A model generated the notes under the pieces. The model was not told where the DNA came from. It searched no databases and saw nothing but the letters and a program-made list of their open reading frames with translations. This document shows positions 37,287 to 45,433 of a DNA stretch of 64,000 nucleotides, in pieces. The first letter of the stretch is position 1. Each line of letters begins with the position of its first letter. This stretch comes from Devosia sp. A16 (GTDB lineage Bacteria; Pseudomonadota; Alphaproteobacteria; Rhizobiales; Devosiaceae). The DNA is taken from the NCBI RefSeq assembly GCF_001402915.1, contig NZ_CP012945.1, positions 4,968,995 to 5,032,994 of the forward strand. Direction: 5' to 3'. The position numbers and the translations under genes were made by a program.

Positions 37287-37736
37287 TCAGATCGGTTTGG
37301 TCATCTGCACGCAGTCGCGTGCGAAACTGACAAATTCCTCTTCGTCCCAGACCTGCGGCGTCCAGCCGAGTTTCTCGTAGAAGCCGACTGCCTCGGGCGC
37401 GGCGTTGAGCCAAAGCCGCTTCATGCCGCGCGCCCTCGCATAGTCGATCAGCAGGGCCTCGAGCACCGAGCCATGTCCCTGTCGCTGCAGCCCCGGCACG
37501 ATGGCGACCAGCCGGAGGATGCCGCCCTCATCACGCGGATCGAGCCGGGTCGTGCCGATCGGGACACCGTCGAGCATGAGCAGGAACTTCCGGTGCGCCG
37601 GCTCGGTGTCGTCGGGATGGGCCCGATCGTAGACGAGACCGGGATGCCGCTCCTGGGTGAACAGGGTTTCCAGCCGAATCCGATGCATGGCTTCCCAGTC
37701 GTCAGGCGAAGCCAGCTCCCGCAGTTGATAGGTCAT
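37287..37736 (-). CDS. GNAT-family N-acetyltransferase
   Basis: 149 residues from the ATG at 37736, with GAGGCGAG upstream. The acetyl-CoA site is clear: LRLVAIVPGLQRQGHGSVLEALLIDYARARG, with the Q/RxxGxG loop, then LWLNAAPEAVGFYEKLGWTPQ. The substrate is not predictable. It follows the leuA gene in the same direction after 74 bases. Confidence 0.88.
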   Translation of the reverse strand: MTYQLRELASPDDWEAMHRIRLETLFTQERHPGLVYDRAHPDDTEPAHRKFLLMLDGVPIGTTRLDPRDEGGILRLVAIVPGLQRQGHGSVLEALLIDYARARGMKRLWLNAAPEAVGFYEKLGWTPQVWDEEEFVSFARDCVQMTKPI

Positions 37737-37810
37737 TTCTCGCCTCGTTGTTCCGATGCACAAGAGCCGCCCCGAAGGGCGGCTCCGAGAGTGTCTGCCA
37801 ACGGCGAGGA

Positions 37811-39406
37811 TCAGCTCGCTGCGGCGGCCTCGGTGGCGCCCTGCGCGGCAGCGCCGCGTTCGAGCAGCAGGCGGTTATAGGCATTGATGTAGGCGCGGGC
37901 CGAGGCGACGAGGGTGTCCGGCTCGGCCGCGTTGCCCGAAACGATCCGGCCGTTCATCTCGAGGCGCACATGGGCGCTCGCCTGGGCGTCGGTTCCGCCG
38001 GTGACGCCGTCGATGGCGTAGAGCACCAGGTGCGGGTCCTTGCCCACGGCCTGCTTGATGGCGTTGAAGATCGCATCCACCGAGCCGGTGCCGTCGAACG
38101 AAGCCTTCACTTCGACCCCGTCGATGGTGATGACCAGGTCGCAATGGTGGACGCCGCCGGTCTTGGACAACACTTCCATATCGACCAGCTTGATGCGGTC
38201 GTCGACCGAGCCTGCCTCGTCATCGACCAAGGCGACGATGTCGGCGTCGTAGACGTGCTTCTTGCGGTCGGCCAAATCCTTGAAGCGGACGAACGCCTCC
38301 TGAAAGGCATTGTCGCCCAGGTCGTAGCCCAGTTCCTTCAACTTGTCCTTGAAGGCGGCGCGCCCCGAGTGCTTGCCCATCACCAGGGTGGTTTCCTTGA
38401 TGCCGACCGAGGCCGGCGTCATGATCTCGTAGGTCTGGGCGTTCTTCAGCATGCCATCCTGGTGGATGCCGCTCTCGTGCGCGAAAGCGTTCTTGCCGAC
38501 GATGGCCTTGTTGTACTGCACCGGGAAGTTCGCCGCCGCCGAGACGATCTTGCTGGCGCGGCTCAGGTGGGTCGAGTCGATCTCGGTATCGTAGGGCATG
38601 GCGTCGCCGCGGGTACGCAGCGCCATCACCACTTCCTCGAGCGCCGCGTTGCCGGCCCGCTCGCCCAGCCCATTGATGGTGCATTCGATCTGCCGCGCCC
38701 CGCCGCGCACCGCTGCCAGCGAATTGGCGACGGCCAGCCCCAGGTCGTTGTGGCAATGGGCCGAGAAGATCACCTTGTCGGCACCGGGCACCCGCTCGAT
38801 GATCGAGCGGAACATCGCCTCGTGCTCGGCCGGAATAGCATAGCCGACGGTGTCCGGCAGGTTGATGGTGGTGGCGCCGCCCTTGATGGCGAGCTCGACG
38901 CAGCGCGCCAGGTAGTCGATCGGCGTGCGGGTCGCATCCATCGCGCTCCACTCGACATTGTCGATCAGGTTGCGCGCCTGGCTAACCGTGGCGGTGATGA
39001 TCTCCAGCACCTGCTCCTCGGTCTTCTTCATCTGGTGCGCCAGATGGATCGGCGAAGTGGAAACGAACGTGTGGATGCGGCCCTGCCTGGCGTGCCGTAC
39101 CGCCTCGCCGGCCCGGGCAATATCGCCGGGGATGGCTCGGGCGAGACCGGCGACCACCGCGTTCTTCACCTGCTTGGCGACCGCCACGACGGCATCGAAG
39201 TCACCGTTCGAGGCAATTGGGAAACCGGCCTCGATGATGTCGACGCCCATTTCGTCGAGCGCTTCGGCGACCTGGAGTTTCTCCTCCAGCGTCATCGTGG
39301 CGCCTGGGCTCTGCTCGCCATCGCGCAACGTCGTATCGAAGATGAAGACGCGGTCCTTGTTGGAGGAGCTTGCCTTGTTGCTCGCTGCCGCTGCCTGGGT
39401 GCTCAT
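37811..39406 (-). CDS. leuA: 2-isopropylmalate synthase
   Basis: 531 residues from the ATG at 39406. The TIM-barrel domain has the metal and substrate motif [14 protein letters not shown] near residue 23 and [28 protein letters not shown] and [14 protein letters not shown] further on. [18 protein letters not shown] belongs to the linker domain. The last 130 residues are the LeuA dimer regulatory domain that binds leucine. It condenses acetyl-CoA with 2-oxoisovalerate, the first committed leucine step. A leucine-rich leader peptide precedes it, pointing to attenuation on top of feedback inhibition. Confidence 0.95.
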   Translation of the reverse strand: MSTQAAAASNKASSSNKDRVFIFDTTLRDGEQSPGATMTLEEKLQVAEALDEMGVDIIEAGFPIASNGDFDAVVAVAKQVKNAVVAGLARAIPGDIARAGEAVRHARQGRIHTFVSTSPIHLAHQMKKTEEQVLEIITATVSQARNLIDNVEWSAMDATRTPIDYLARCVELAIKGGATTINLPDTVGYAIPAEHEAMFRSIIERVPGADKVIFSAHCHNDLGLAVANSLAAVRGGARQIECTINGLGERAGNAALEEVVMALRTRGDAMPYDTEIDSTHLSRASKIVSAAANFPVQYNKAIVGKNAFAHESGIHQDGMLKNAQTYEIMTPASVGIKETTLVMGKHSGRAAFKDKLKELGYDLGDNAFQEAFVRFKDLADRKKHVYDADIVALVDDEAGSVDDRIKLVDMEVLSKTGGVHHCDLVITIDGVEVKASFDGTGSVDAIFNAIKQAVGKDPHLVLYAIDGVTGGTDAQASAHVRLEMNGRIVSGNAAEPDTLVASARAYINAYNRLLLERGAAAQGATEAAAAS

Positions 39407-39484
39407 TTCAGTTTTTCCTATCAAACGGCCGGGGTTCGAAAACCGTCGCGACCGGACAAATCGTTGTTCGGTTACCTGCGCGCT

Positions 39485-39528
39485 CCCCTGACCACCCGCT
39501 CGCTAGCCGAGCTGTCGGTTATCAGGGG
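39485..39528 (-). promoter_or_regulatory. Hairpin of the leuA leader, overlapping the leader peptide stop
   Basis: In the leuA transcript, CCCCTGA (39528-39522, containing the leader stop codon) can pair with TCAGGGG (39491-39485). An inner GCTCG / CGAGC stem sits at 39512-39498. A ribosome finishing or stalling in the leader would mask or free this stem, the arrangement needed for attenuation. I could not identify a U-tailed terminator with confidence. Confidence 0.5.
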
Positions 39529-39647
39529 CTGATAAGAAGGAGAAGCAGGGCGGCCGGAAGCAGCAGCAAAGCGGCCGCAAACATCAGCCGGCTCTCACGA
39601 GCCTTCTGCTGGGCGGCGGCTATGGCAATGGCGCGGTTGCGCTGCAT
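39522..39647 (-). CDS. Leucine-rich leader peptide of leuA
   Basis: A 41-codon open frame starts at the ATG at 39647 and ends in TGA at 39522. After a basic N-terminal half (MQRNRAIAIAAAQQKARES) it encodes nine leucines within twelve codons in the segment LLLLPAALLLLL, just before the stop. This is the layout of leucine-sensing attenuation peptides. A possible promoter, TTGCAC-N17-CAGTAT (39705-39677), lies 30 bases upstream, and leuA starts 115 bases downstream of the stop. Low charged tRNA-Leu would stall ribosomes in the leucine run and allow leuA transcription. The peptide could also fold as a small membrane helix. Confidence 0.75.
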   Translation of the reverse strand: MQRNRAIAIAAAQQKARESRLMFAAALLLLPAALLLLLISP

Positions 39648-39676
39648 TCATCAGACCAAAACTAGCTACGGCGCAA

Positions 39677-39705
39677 ATACTGCGCGAATTCCCGCGCTTG
39701 TGCAA
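39677..39705 (-). promoter_or_regulatory. Putative promoter of the leuA leader transcript
   Basis: On the minus strand, TTGCAC (39705-39700) is followed after 17 bases by CAGTAT (39682-39677). The -35 element and spacing are good and the -10 element is weak. The distance to the leader ATG (about 30 bases) fits. Confidence 0.4.
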
Positions 39706-39743
39706 GCCTTTGCGAAGCGGCAACTGACGGAAGATGAAGCGCC

Positions 39744-40121
39744 CTAGCCGCCTGCCGGTCGCTGCCGGCGAAACTGCACCTCGAGCAGCAGCCCTTCCGG
39801 CCCCTCGACGAAGAACTGTCCGATCTCCGAATCGGGGATCCCGGTGATCCGGTAGCGCCACCCGCCTGCCTCGATGCGCGCCCTGGTGGCTTCGAACTCA
39901 TACACCCCGAAGGCCACGTGATTGACCATGCCGCGCGGGAAGTCGCCCGCCCGCGGCGCCACATTTAGATGAATGGCCGGGTGCCCGTCGACATAGATCC
40001 AGTGACCTGGAAAATCGAACGGCGGGCGAAAGCCCTCCTCGGCGCCCAGCACCTCGGCGAAGAAACGCACCATCCGTGCGCCGTCGGAGACGTCGATATT
40101 GATGTGATCGAGTCGCGGCAT
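39744..40121 (-). CDS. VOC-superfamily (glyoxalase/dioxygenase fold) protein
   Basis: 125 residues making one complete vicinal-oxygen-chelate module pair: LDHINIDVSDGARMVRFFAEVLGAEEG, WIYVDGHPAIHLNV, VNHVAFGVYEFEATRARIEAGGW and IGQFFVEGPEGLLLEVQF. His7, His52-type and the final Glu are the usual metal ligands. The substrate is unknown. The start overlaps the upstream membrane-protein stop by one base (TGATG). Confidence 0.85.
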   Translation of the reverse strand: MPRLDHINIDVSDGARMVRFFAEVLGAEEGFRPPFDFPGHWIYVDGHPAIHLNVAPRAGDFPRGMVNHVAFGVYEFEATRARIEAGGWRYRITGIPDSEIGQFFVEGPEGLLLEVQFRRQRPAGG

Positions 40122-40525
40122 CAGGCGAACGCCAGCACGGCGAACACCACGATCGCCAGCAGCGACACCACCGCGATGCTCCGCCCCAGCCTGCCCCGTG
40201 CGGCCGCCGCCGCGTCACCGGCGCGCATCCTCCGCGCCGACACCGCAGACATGACCACACCGACGGCCAGCAGCAGCACGAAGCCCATCTTGGCCCAGAA
40301 CCAGTGGCTGATGCCCTCGAAGCTGCCGTAGCGCACCCAGATCAGCAGCGGCCCGCTGACCAGCAGCACCACGATGCCGTAGTGCCCGAAGCGGGTCAGC
40401 AGCCGATTGGTCTGCGGCGCCGTACCGGCCTGCCCCATCATCCCGAGCAACGGCAGGAACGCCGCCGCCACCAGCATGAGGCCGATGAAGTGGGCGATGA
40501 GCAGGACCGGATAGGCGGCGTCCAA
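40121..40525 (-). CDS. Small four-helix integral membrane protein, CopD/DUF2269-like
   Basis: 134 residues with four hydrophobic helices. The His in LLIAHFIGLML and the segment SHWFWAKMGFVLLLAVGVVMS resemble the heme- or copper-associated CopD/DUF2269 membrane fold, but no domain can be assigned with certainty. It aligns with the next upstream protein in helix 3 (WFWxKM) and the C-terminus, so the two are a tandem duplicate. It is translationally coupled to the VOC protein. Confidence 0.65.
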   Translation of the reverse strand: MDAAYPVLLIAHFIGLMLVAAAFLPLLGMMGQAGTAPQTNRLLTRFGHYGIVVLLVSGPLLIWVRYGSFEGISHWFWAKMGFVLLLAVGVVMSAVSARRMRAGDAAAAARGRLGRSIAVVSLLAIVVFAVLAFA

Positions 40526-40549
40526 GATGACCTCAGTTGCAGACGTATT

Positions 40550-40975
40550 TCAGTTGAACGCGAACACGGCCGAAAACACGACGACGAGGAAGGACACCCC
40601 GGTCAGCTGACCGAACATCTTCGAGCGCTTGCCGGCTTCGGCATCGCCCGCAATGGCCTTCTTCCGGTTCATCTCGTTGAGGCTGATGAAGACGACCATT
40701 CCGAGGATTCCGAGCATCTTGACCCAGAACCAGGCATTCGGAACCACCCAGTTCCATTTGAGCCACAGGGTCAGGATGCCGGTGATCAACAGGGTGCCGA
40801 AAGCGTATTTGCCAACTTTGGCAAATCCCTCGACGATTCCGAACAGCAGGCCCCGCTGCTCCGGCGTCGCGCTCGCCAGCCTCGAGCCGACGATCGGCAT
40901 GAGCACCAGGTTGGCGCCCCCGGCAATGAACGCAACGACATGGATGAAGAAGATCAATAGCGCGACAACGTACAC
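40550..40975 (-). CDS. Small four-helix integral membrane protein, paralogue of its neighbour
   Basis: 141 residues. The helices are YVVALLIFFIHVVAFIAGGANLVLMPIVG, VGKYAFGTLLITGILTLWL, AWFWVKMLGILGMVVFISLNEMN and FGQLTGVSFLVVVFSAVFAFN. The conserved His in the first helix and the WFWVKM signature match the downstream gene 24 bases away. The function is unknown. The two could form a complex in the inner membrane. Confidence 0.65.
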   Translation of the reverse strand: MYVVALLIFFIHVVAFIAGGANLVLMPIVGSRLASATPEQRGLLFGIVEGFAKVGKYAFGTLLITGILTLWLKWNWVVPNAWFWVKMLGILGMVVFISLNEMNRKKAIAGDAEAGKRSKMFGQLTGVSFLVVVFSAVFAFN

Positions 40976-41078
40976 GGCTCAGCCCTCCAAATGCCGGCGG
41001 GGAGGCTAGCTGAGTTGCGCGCGCTGCACTAGCGTCGACAGATCACGCGGGTACAACCGTGAACGCCGATCCTCCGGC

Positions 41079-41663
41079 TCAAGCCTGCGCTCGTATCCCG
41101 GCGGTGATCAGTTCGTAAACCCGGTCGAACCCGGCGTCGACATCCGGGGCGCTCCACTCGGTGCCATGGGCGGGGTCGTGGAAGCGCGCCGTGGCGTCGA
41201 ACATCGCTTGCGCTGTGGCGCGCGGGTCGACCGGCCGGAAGTCGCCGCTGGCAATGCCATCCCGGATGATGGTCTCCAGCTGACCCACCAGGTTGTCTAC
41301 GTGCTTGGCCACCACCTCGCTCGCCTCGGCGAAGATGGTGCGTGACACCGAGAACAGCTCAGGATCGCCCTTTATCTTTTCCCGCTTCAGTGTGAGCAGC
41401 GTGCTGAACCACCGCCGCAGCCGGAGCGGTGGCGCTTCCCCCGAGGCCGCAATGGCGGCCAACGGATCCGTGGTGCGCTTCAGCCAGCCCTCGACGACCG
41501 CGTCGCGCAACGCAACCTTGCTGTCGAAATGGCGATAGACACTGCCGTGGCTGACGCCCAGCAGCCGCGCTACGTCGACCACCGTCGTCTTGTGCGGCCC
41601 GAAACGGCGAAACACCTGTTCCGCCGCTTCGAGGATGCGCTCGCGGGTCAAGACCTCGTTCAT
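41079..41663 (-). CDS. TetR-family repressor linked to an aldo/keto reductase
   Basis: 194 residues. The N-terminal HTH is TRERILEAAEQVFRRFGPHKTTVVDVARLLGVSHGSVYRHFDSKVALRDAVVEGWL. The remainder is the helical ligand-binding and dimer domain. Its ATG overlaps the upstream aldo/keto reductase stop by one base, so the repressor is made from the same transcript. A perfect 12-bp inverted repeat in front of the reductase gene is the probable operator (autoregulation, inferred). Confidence 0.9.
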   Translation of the reverse strand: MNEVLTRERILEAAEQVFRRFGPHKTTVVDVARLLGVSHGSVYRHFDSKVALRDAVVEGWLKRTTDPLAAIAASGEAPPLRLRRWFSTLLTLKREKIKGDPELFSVSRTIFAEASEVVAKHVDNLVGQLETIIRDGIASGDFRPVDPRATAQAMFDATARFHDPAHGTEWSAPDVDAGFDRVYELITAGIRAQA

Positions 41664-42661
41664 CAGGCTCCAGTTCGCTCGCTGTCAAGCATCGCCATCT
41701 GCGCAGGCAGATAGCGCGCGCCGCGCGCGGCATCGGGTGGGACCGCCTCTTCGATGGCCGACAGATCGGCCTCAGTCAACACCACTTCGAGCGCGCCGAG
41801 CGCTTCGCTGAGCCGATCCGGGCGGCGCGCGCCGATGACCGGAACGATGTCCCTGCCCTGCGCCAGCACCCAGGCGATCGCCAATTGGGCGACGCTGATG
41901 GACTTGTCGGCTGCAATGGCGCGCAACTGCTCGACCAGTTGCAGATTGTGATCGAGGTTCTCGCCGCTGAAGCGTGGACTGTGGCCGCGGAAATCGCCGA
42001 CTACGAGTTCGCCCTTGCTCCAGTGGCCGCTGATCAGGCCGCGCGACAGCACCCCATAGGCGGTGATGCCGATCCCCAGCTCGCGCGTCACCGGCAGGAT
42101 CGCACGCTCGATGCCGCGCGAGATCAGCGAGTATTCGATCTGCAGGTCGACCACCGGATGCACCGCATTTGCACGGCGGATAGTCTCCGGGCCGACCTCG
42201 GAGAGGCCAAGGTGCCGCACGTAACCGGCGTCGATCATGTCCTTGATGGCGCCGACCGTCTCCTCGATCGGCACGTTCGGATCGAGCCGCGCCGGCCGGT
42301 AGATGTCGATATGGTCGACCCCCAGCCGCTCCAGCGTGTAAGCCAACGCGGTCTTCACCGCTGCCGGGCGGGCATCGAAGCCGAACCACTCTCCGTTCGG
42401 ACCGCGCTGTGCCCCGAACTTGACGCTGAGCACGGCGTTGTCGCGCCGGCCTTTCAGCGCTTCGCCGAGCAGCATTTCATTGTGGCCCATACCGTAGAAA
42501 TCGCCGGTGTCGATCAGCGTGACGCCGGCCTCGAGGGCGGCATGCACGGTGGCGATGCTTTCGCTGCGATCGGACGGCCCATAGGCGCCCGACATCCCCA
42601 TGGCGCCCAGGCCGAGGGCGGACACGACGGGGCCCGATACTCCAAGCGTACGATGTTCCAT
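41663..42661 (-). CDS. Aldo/keto reductase
   Basis: 332 residues from the ATG at 42661. Active-site elements are VTLIDTGDFYGMGHNEMLLGEAL (Asp, Tyr), LSVKFGAQRGPNG (Lys) and the phosphate-binding QLAIAWVLAQGRDIVPVIGARRPDRL near the C-terminus. One oddity: the usual catalytic-His block, LYQLHRxDP in relatives, reads HIDIYRPARLDPNVPIEETV, so the expected histidine appears to be replaced. It should reduce aldehydes or ketones with NADPH, but catalysis may be altered. First gene of the unit with the TetR repressor. Confidence 0.88.
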   Translation of the reverse strand: MEHRTLGVSGPVVSALGLGAMGMSGAYGPSDRSESIATVHAALEAGVTLIDTGDFYGMGHNEMLLGEALKGRRDNAVLSVKFGAQRGPNGEWFGFDARPAAVKTALAYTLERLGVDHIDIYRPARLDPNVPIEETVGAIKDMIDAGYVRHLGLSEVGPETIRRANAVHPVVDLQIEYSLISRGIERAILPVTRELGIGITAYGVLSRGLISGHWSKGELVVGDFRGHSPRFSGENLDHNLQLVEQLRAIAADKSISVAQLAIAWVLAQGRDIVPVIGARRPDRLSEALGALEVVLTEADLSAIEEAVPPDAARGARYLPAQMAMLDSERTGA

Positions 42662-42698
42662 GACCAGTCTCCTTGTGGTGAGACTGATCATGTGGATG

Positions 42699-42730
42699 AC
42701 GACTGACAGAATTGCAAGTCTGTCAGTCGT
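42699..42730. promoter_or_regulatory. Probable TetR operator: perfect 12-bp inverted repeat
   Basis: acgactgacaga (42699-42710) and tctgtcagtcgt (42719-42730) are exact reverse complements with an eight-base spacer, 38 bp before the aldo/keto reductase start. It lies after the PhzF stop, so a terminator role is possible, but no T-run follows and the reductase-tetR pair makes an operator more likely. Confidence 0.6.
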
Positions 42731-42743
42731 AATTTGTCGGCGG

Positions 42744-43631
42744 TTAGTCGCCGAGGTTGAGCGTGCCTTCGCCGACGATCACCGCGTGACCGCCGATTCC
42801 GCCATGGGTGAGCTTGTCGTCGTCCTTGCGCAACTGCATGGTGATCAGGCTCGGGCGGCCCATCTCGTGCCCCTGCCGCAGCCGGAACTCATGCTGGCCA
42901 CCACTGCAATGGCGCGCCAGCAGGCCGATCAGCGCCGCCGCGGCCGATCCGGTGGCCGGATCCTCCCCCAGCCCCATGCCGGGCGAGAACATCCGCGCCG
43001 CAAAGTCGTTGCTGCGCTCTTCGGGCGTCTGCGTGAAGACGTAGATCGACCCATGGCCAATTGGATAGGTCTCATCCCAGCCGCGTCGTTCCAGCCGGAT
43101 ACGCTTCAGGGCCGCCGTATCGCGCACCGGCAGCAGATAGTAAGGCACGCCCGCCGAAAACACCGCCGGCTGATACGGGCCACAGCCGATCTCTTCGGGA
43201 TCGAGCCCCAGCGTCGCTGCGATCGCTTCGGCGGCCGGCGCCGAACCGGCCTCCTCCGGCAGTCGCGGCAGGGCGAAGCGCGCCAACCCGACATCCTTCT
43301 CCACCCGCTCGATCACACAGGTGATGACCCCGACTTGCTCCTCCAGCCGCACGGCCGTGCTGCGGTTCTGCAGCCCCAGCACCACCGCAGCCCCGACAGT
43401 CGGATGTCCGGCGAAGGGCAGTTCCACCATCGGCGTGAAAATGCGCACGGCTGCCGCATGCCGCTCGGACTGCGCCTTCTGGATGAATACGGTCTCCGAC
43501 AGATTGAACTCGGCGGCTATCGCCTGCATCTGATCGTCGAGCAGCCCATCGGCCTTGAGCACGACGGCAAGGGGATTGCCCTTCAACCGCTCGGTGGTGA
43601 AGACATCAAGCAGCACGTAGTTGAGTTTCAT
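42744..43631 (-). CDS. PhzF-family isomerase/epimerase-like protein
   Basis: 295 residues with the duplicated diaminopimelate-epimerase fold. The N-terminal half has LLDVFTTERLKGNPLAVVL and EFNLSETVFI with the conserved catalytic Glu, then RIFTPMVELPFAGHPTVGAAVVL. The second half has FSPGMGLGEDPATGSAAAAL. Most family members have unknown substrates; phenazine synthesis is not implied because no phz genes are present. Confidence 0.9.
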   Translation of the reverse strand: MKLNYVLLDVFTTERLKGNPLAVVLKADGLLDDQMQAIAAEFNLSETVFIQKAQSERHAAAVRIFTPMVELPFAGHPTVGAAVVLGLQNRSTAVRLEEQVGVITCVIERVEKDVGLARFALPRLPEEAGSAPAAEAIAATLGLDPEEIGCGPYQPAVFSAGVPYYLLPVRDTAALKRIRLERRGWDETYPIGHGSIYVFTQTPEERSNDFAARMFSPGMGLGEDPATGSAAAALIGLLARHCSGGQHEFRLRQGHEMGRPSLITMQLRKDDDKLTHGGIGGHAVIVGEGTLNLGD

Positions 43632-43702
43632 TTCAGGGCTCCGCGGCGGGCAGCAGTTGTGGCGGCAGCGCGCACCCTGTCAAGCGGCAGCCGGAGGCTC
43701 GA

Positions 43703-44200
43703 CTAGAGCTTCGCCAGCGCGAACGCCGCCTTGTCGAGACCGAGTTCGTCCACCACGGCATCGACGGCGACCTGATGGTCGTCGCGCTCGTGCAGGCCCG
43801 AAATGGTGACGCAGCCGATTGGTCCGAACCCCTTGATGCGGATCGGGAAGGCGCCGCCGGCGAGCACGAAGTCGGCGCCGTCGAGCGCCCGATTCGGGGC
43901 AAACAGCCGATCCTCGCGGGCCTGCTCCAGCGCCACGCGATAGCTGGATTTCAGCAGCCGTTGCACGGTGTTGATCTTGCGGCGAACCCAGTTGGGGTTG
44001 TCAGCTGTGGTTCCAGGCATCGCCGCATAGAACATCTGCCGGTCCCAGGTGCGCACATCGACCACCAGCCCGAGCTTTTCCCGCACGGCACGCTCGCGGA
44101 CCCGCGCACCGATCGAGAAGGCGACATGTTCGTCGAACTGGCTGAACTCCAGCCCCCGCTCCTGCTCGATGATCTTCGCGATGTCGTCTGCCGTCGTCAT
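43703..44200 (-). CDS. UPF0303 / haem-degrading-domain (HbpS-like) protein
   Basis: 165 residues from the ATG at 44200. The family pattern is visible: GLEFSQFDEHVAFSIGARVRERAVREKLGLVVDVRTWDRQMFYAAMPGTTADNPNWVRRKINTVQRLLKSSY, followed by FVLAGGAFPIRIKGFGPIGCVTISGLHERDDHQVAVDAV. This is the HbpS/GlcG-like fold of PF03928. The physiological role of the UPF0303 branch is not established. Confidence 0.87.
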   Translation of the reverse strand: MTTADDIAKIIEQERGLEFSQFDEHVAFSIGARVRERAVREKLGLVVDVRTWDRQMFYAAMPGTTADNPNWVRRKINTVQRLLKSSYRVALEQAREDRLFAPNRALDGADFVLAGGAFPIRIKGFGPIGCVTISGLHERDDHQVAVDAVVDELGLDKAAFALAKL

Positions 44201-44280
44201 GTCGTCCGCTCCTCTGATTGCGGGCGATATAGCCACCCGCCTTTCCTCGCGGCAAGCCGCCCCACCCCAACTCCCTCAGC

Positions 44281-44754
44281 TCAGGCCGTCGCGGCACTCC
44301 ATGCATCGTAGAGCGGCTGCCGGTCTGGAGGCTGGCCGGGAAAGTTGACCTGGCCCGCGTCGATCACCGCCCAGGGCAGCCGGCTGGCGGTCCAGATGTT
44401 GCCGATCGGCACCGCCCAGCTCGGATCGTCGAGCGTCCCGGGCTTGACCACCAGCATCGCCGGCGCCGCCAGCGGCTCGTTCCATAGCTTGGTGCCGCAC
44501 CTCGCGCACCCGAGCATCCGAACCGTGCGGCCGCTGTCGGCCGGCTTGTCGTAGGCGACCAACTCACCCCCAAGGTGCTCGAGCCGTTCACGGCCGATCG
44601 GCATCGACATGGAGTGCGTGGCGCCGCTCAGGCGCTGGCAGTCACGGCAATGGCAATTGTAGACGGCGAGCGGGGCGCCGGTGATCCGGTAGCGCACCGC
44701 TCCACAGATGCAGCCGCCCTCTATCGGGAACGTCGGTAACGCGATCTCACTCAA
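44281..44754 (-). CDS. GFA-family (CENP-V) zinc protein
   Basis: 157 residues. The zinc ligands of the family are all present: GGCICGAVRYRI (CxC), NCHCRDCQRLSGA (CxCxxC) and MLGCARCGTKLW (CxxC). GFA proteins were named for formaldehyde-glutathione adduct formation, but most members lack demonstrated activity. Monocistronic as far as can be seen. Confidence 0.9.
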   Translation of the reverse strand: MSEIALPTFPIEGGCICGAVRYRITGAPLAVYNCHCRDCQRLSGATHSMSMPIGRERLEHLGGELVAYDKPADSGRTVRMLGCARCGTKLWNEPLAAPAMLVVKPGTLDDPSWAVPIGNIWTASRLPWAVIDAGQVNFPGQPPDRQPLYDAWSAATA

Positions 44755-44855
44755 AGGTCTCTCCCTGAAGTCCTTGTTCAGAACCGGTTCAACCGGCTTG
44801 GGTCATTGGGCGGCGCAACGCCGGCCCAGCCGGTATCGAGACAAGGAAATCGAAC

Positions 44856-45002
44856 ATGATCCCCGAATTGTTGCTGCTGGCCGACCACCTGCGTTCCCGC
44901 ACGCCGAACCAGCAGATTGAAGACCGTCTGCTGGACGATATCGGGCTGACGCGCGAGGAACTCAGGAAGCAGAAAACCTGGTTCGGCCGCAAGCCCCGCT
45001 AA
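44856..45002 (+). CDS. DUF1127-like mini-protein, first of two
   Basis: A 48-residue frame (ATG at 44856, TAA at 45002) with an acaaggaa ribosome site. The core is EDRLLDDIGLTREELRKQK, the DUF1127/YjiS signature, with an acidic helix before it and a basic C-terminus (WFGRKPR). Very short DUF1127 proteins are widespread in alphaproteobacteria, are strongly expressed, and some take part in RNA turnover or phosphate/polyamine physiology. A second, basic DUF1127 gene follows 93 bases later. Confidence 0.72.
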   Translation: MIPELLLLADHLRSRTPNQQIEDRLLDDIGLTREELRKQKTWFGRKPR

Positions 45003-45095
45003 GGGCGAAACGGTTCATCAGGCATTCATCGATCCCCGGGCATAAGCCCGCTCCGCCGATCCAGGCACCACCCAAAACTGACGAGATGAGAGAAA

Positions 45096-45266
45096 ATGGC
45101 TTTCAGCCTGACGTCCATGTTCCGTCGCGCGGAACGCAAACGGGTCCTCACCGACCTGATGAAGTTTGACGACCACCTGCTCCGCGACATCGGACTTACG
45201 CGCGGCGACCTCGCGGCCATGCGCGCCGGCCGGCATCATACGACGCCGCGCCGTGGCCATGAGTAA
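45096..45266 (+). CDS. DUF1127 mini-protein, second of two
   Basis: A 56-residue frame (ATG at 45096, TAA at 45266). It has a strongly basic N-terminus (FRRAERKRV), then DLMKFDDHLLRDIGLTRGDLAAM, the full DUF1127 signature, and an arginine/histidine-rich tail. The basic composition suggests RNA or membrane-surface binding. An intrinsic terminator follows 27 bases after the stop, so the two small genes can form one short transcript. Confidence 0.82.
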   Translation: MAFSLTSMFRRAERKRVLTDLMKFDDHLLRDIGLTRGDLAAMRAGRHHTTPRRGHE

Positions 45267-45293
45267 TCTGCCGGTATCCGATATGCCAAGCTG

Positions 45294-45331
45294 AAGGGCT
45301 CCGAGCGATCACGCCGGAGCCCTTCGTCTTT
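45294..45331 (+). terminator. Rho-independent terminator after the DUF1127 pair
   Basis: aagggctccg (45294-45303) pairs exactly with cggagccctt (45315-45324), with an 11-base loop and cgtcttt following. Confidence 0.82.
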
Positions 45332-45433
45332 ACGGGCTAATCGCCACCGGTTCGCCTCAACCGCGCACGATACTCGGTGCCGCCGCCCGGACCTGCTACA
45401 ACGTCGCGACCGGGCTTGCCGGCGAGGCGACAG

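Noticed and set aside
39407..39484. A U-tailed intrinsic terminator between the leader peptide and leuA
   Set aside because: Only short stems (for example ggtt-ttcg-aacc) are visible and the transcript lacks a convincing U-run, so I describe the hairpin at 39485-39528 but not a terminator.
37748..39532. Long plus-strand frame antisense to leuA, and similar long antisense frames over cysH, cysI, acs and hpt
   Set aside because: All are GC-codon shadows of well-recognised genes and show no domain or ribosome site.
42744..43631. Phenazine biosynthesis cluster suggested by a PhzF homologue
   Set aside because: PhzF-like proteins are a broad family, and no other phz gene is nearby.
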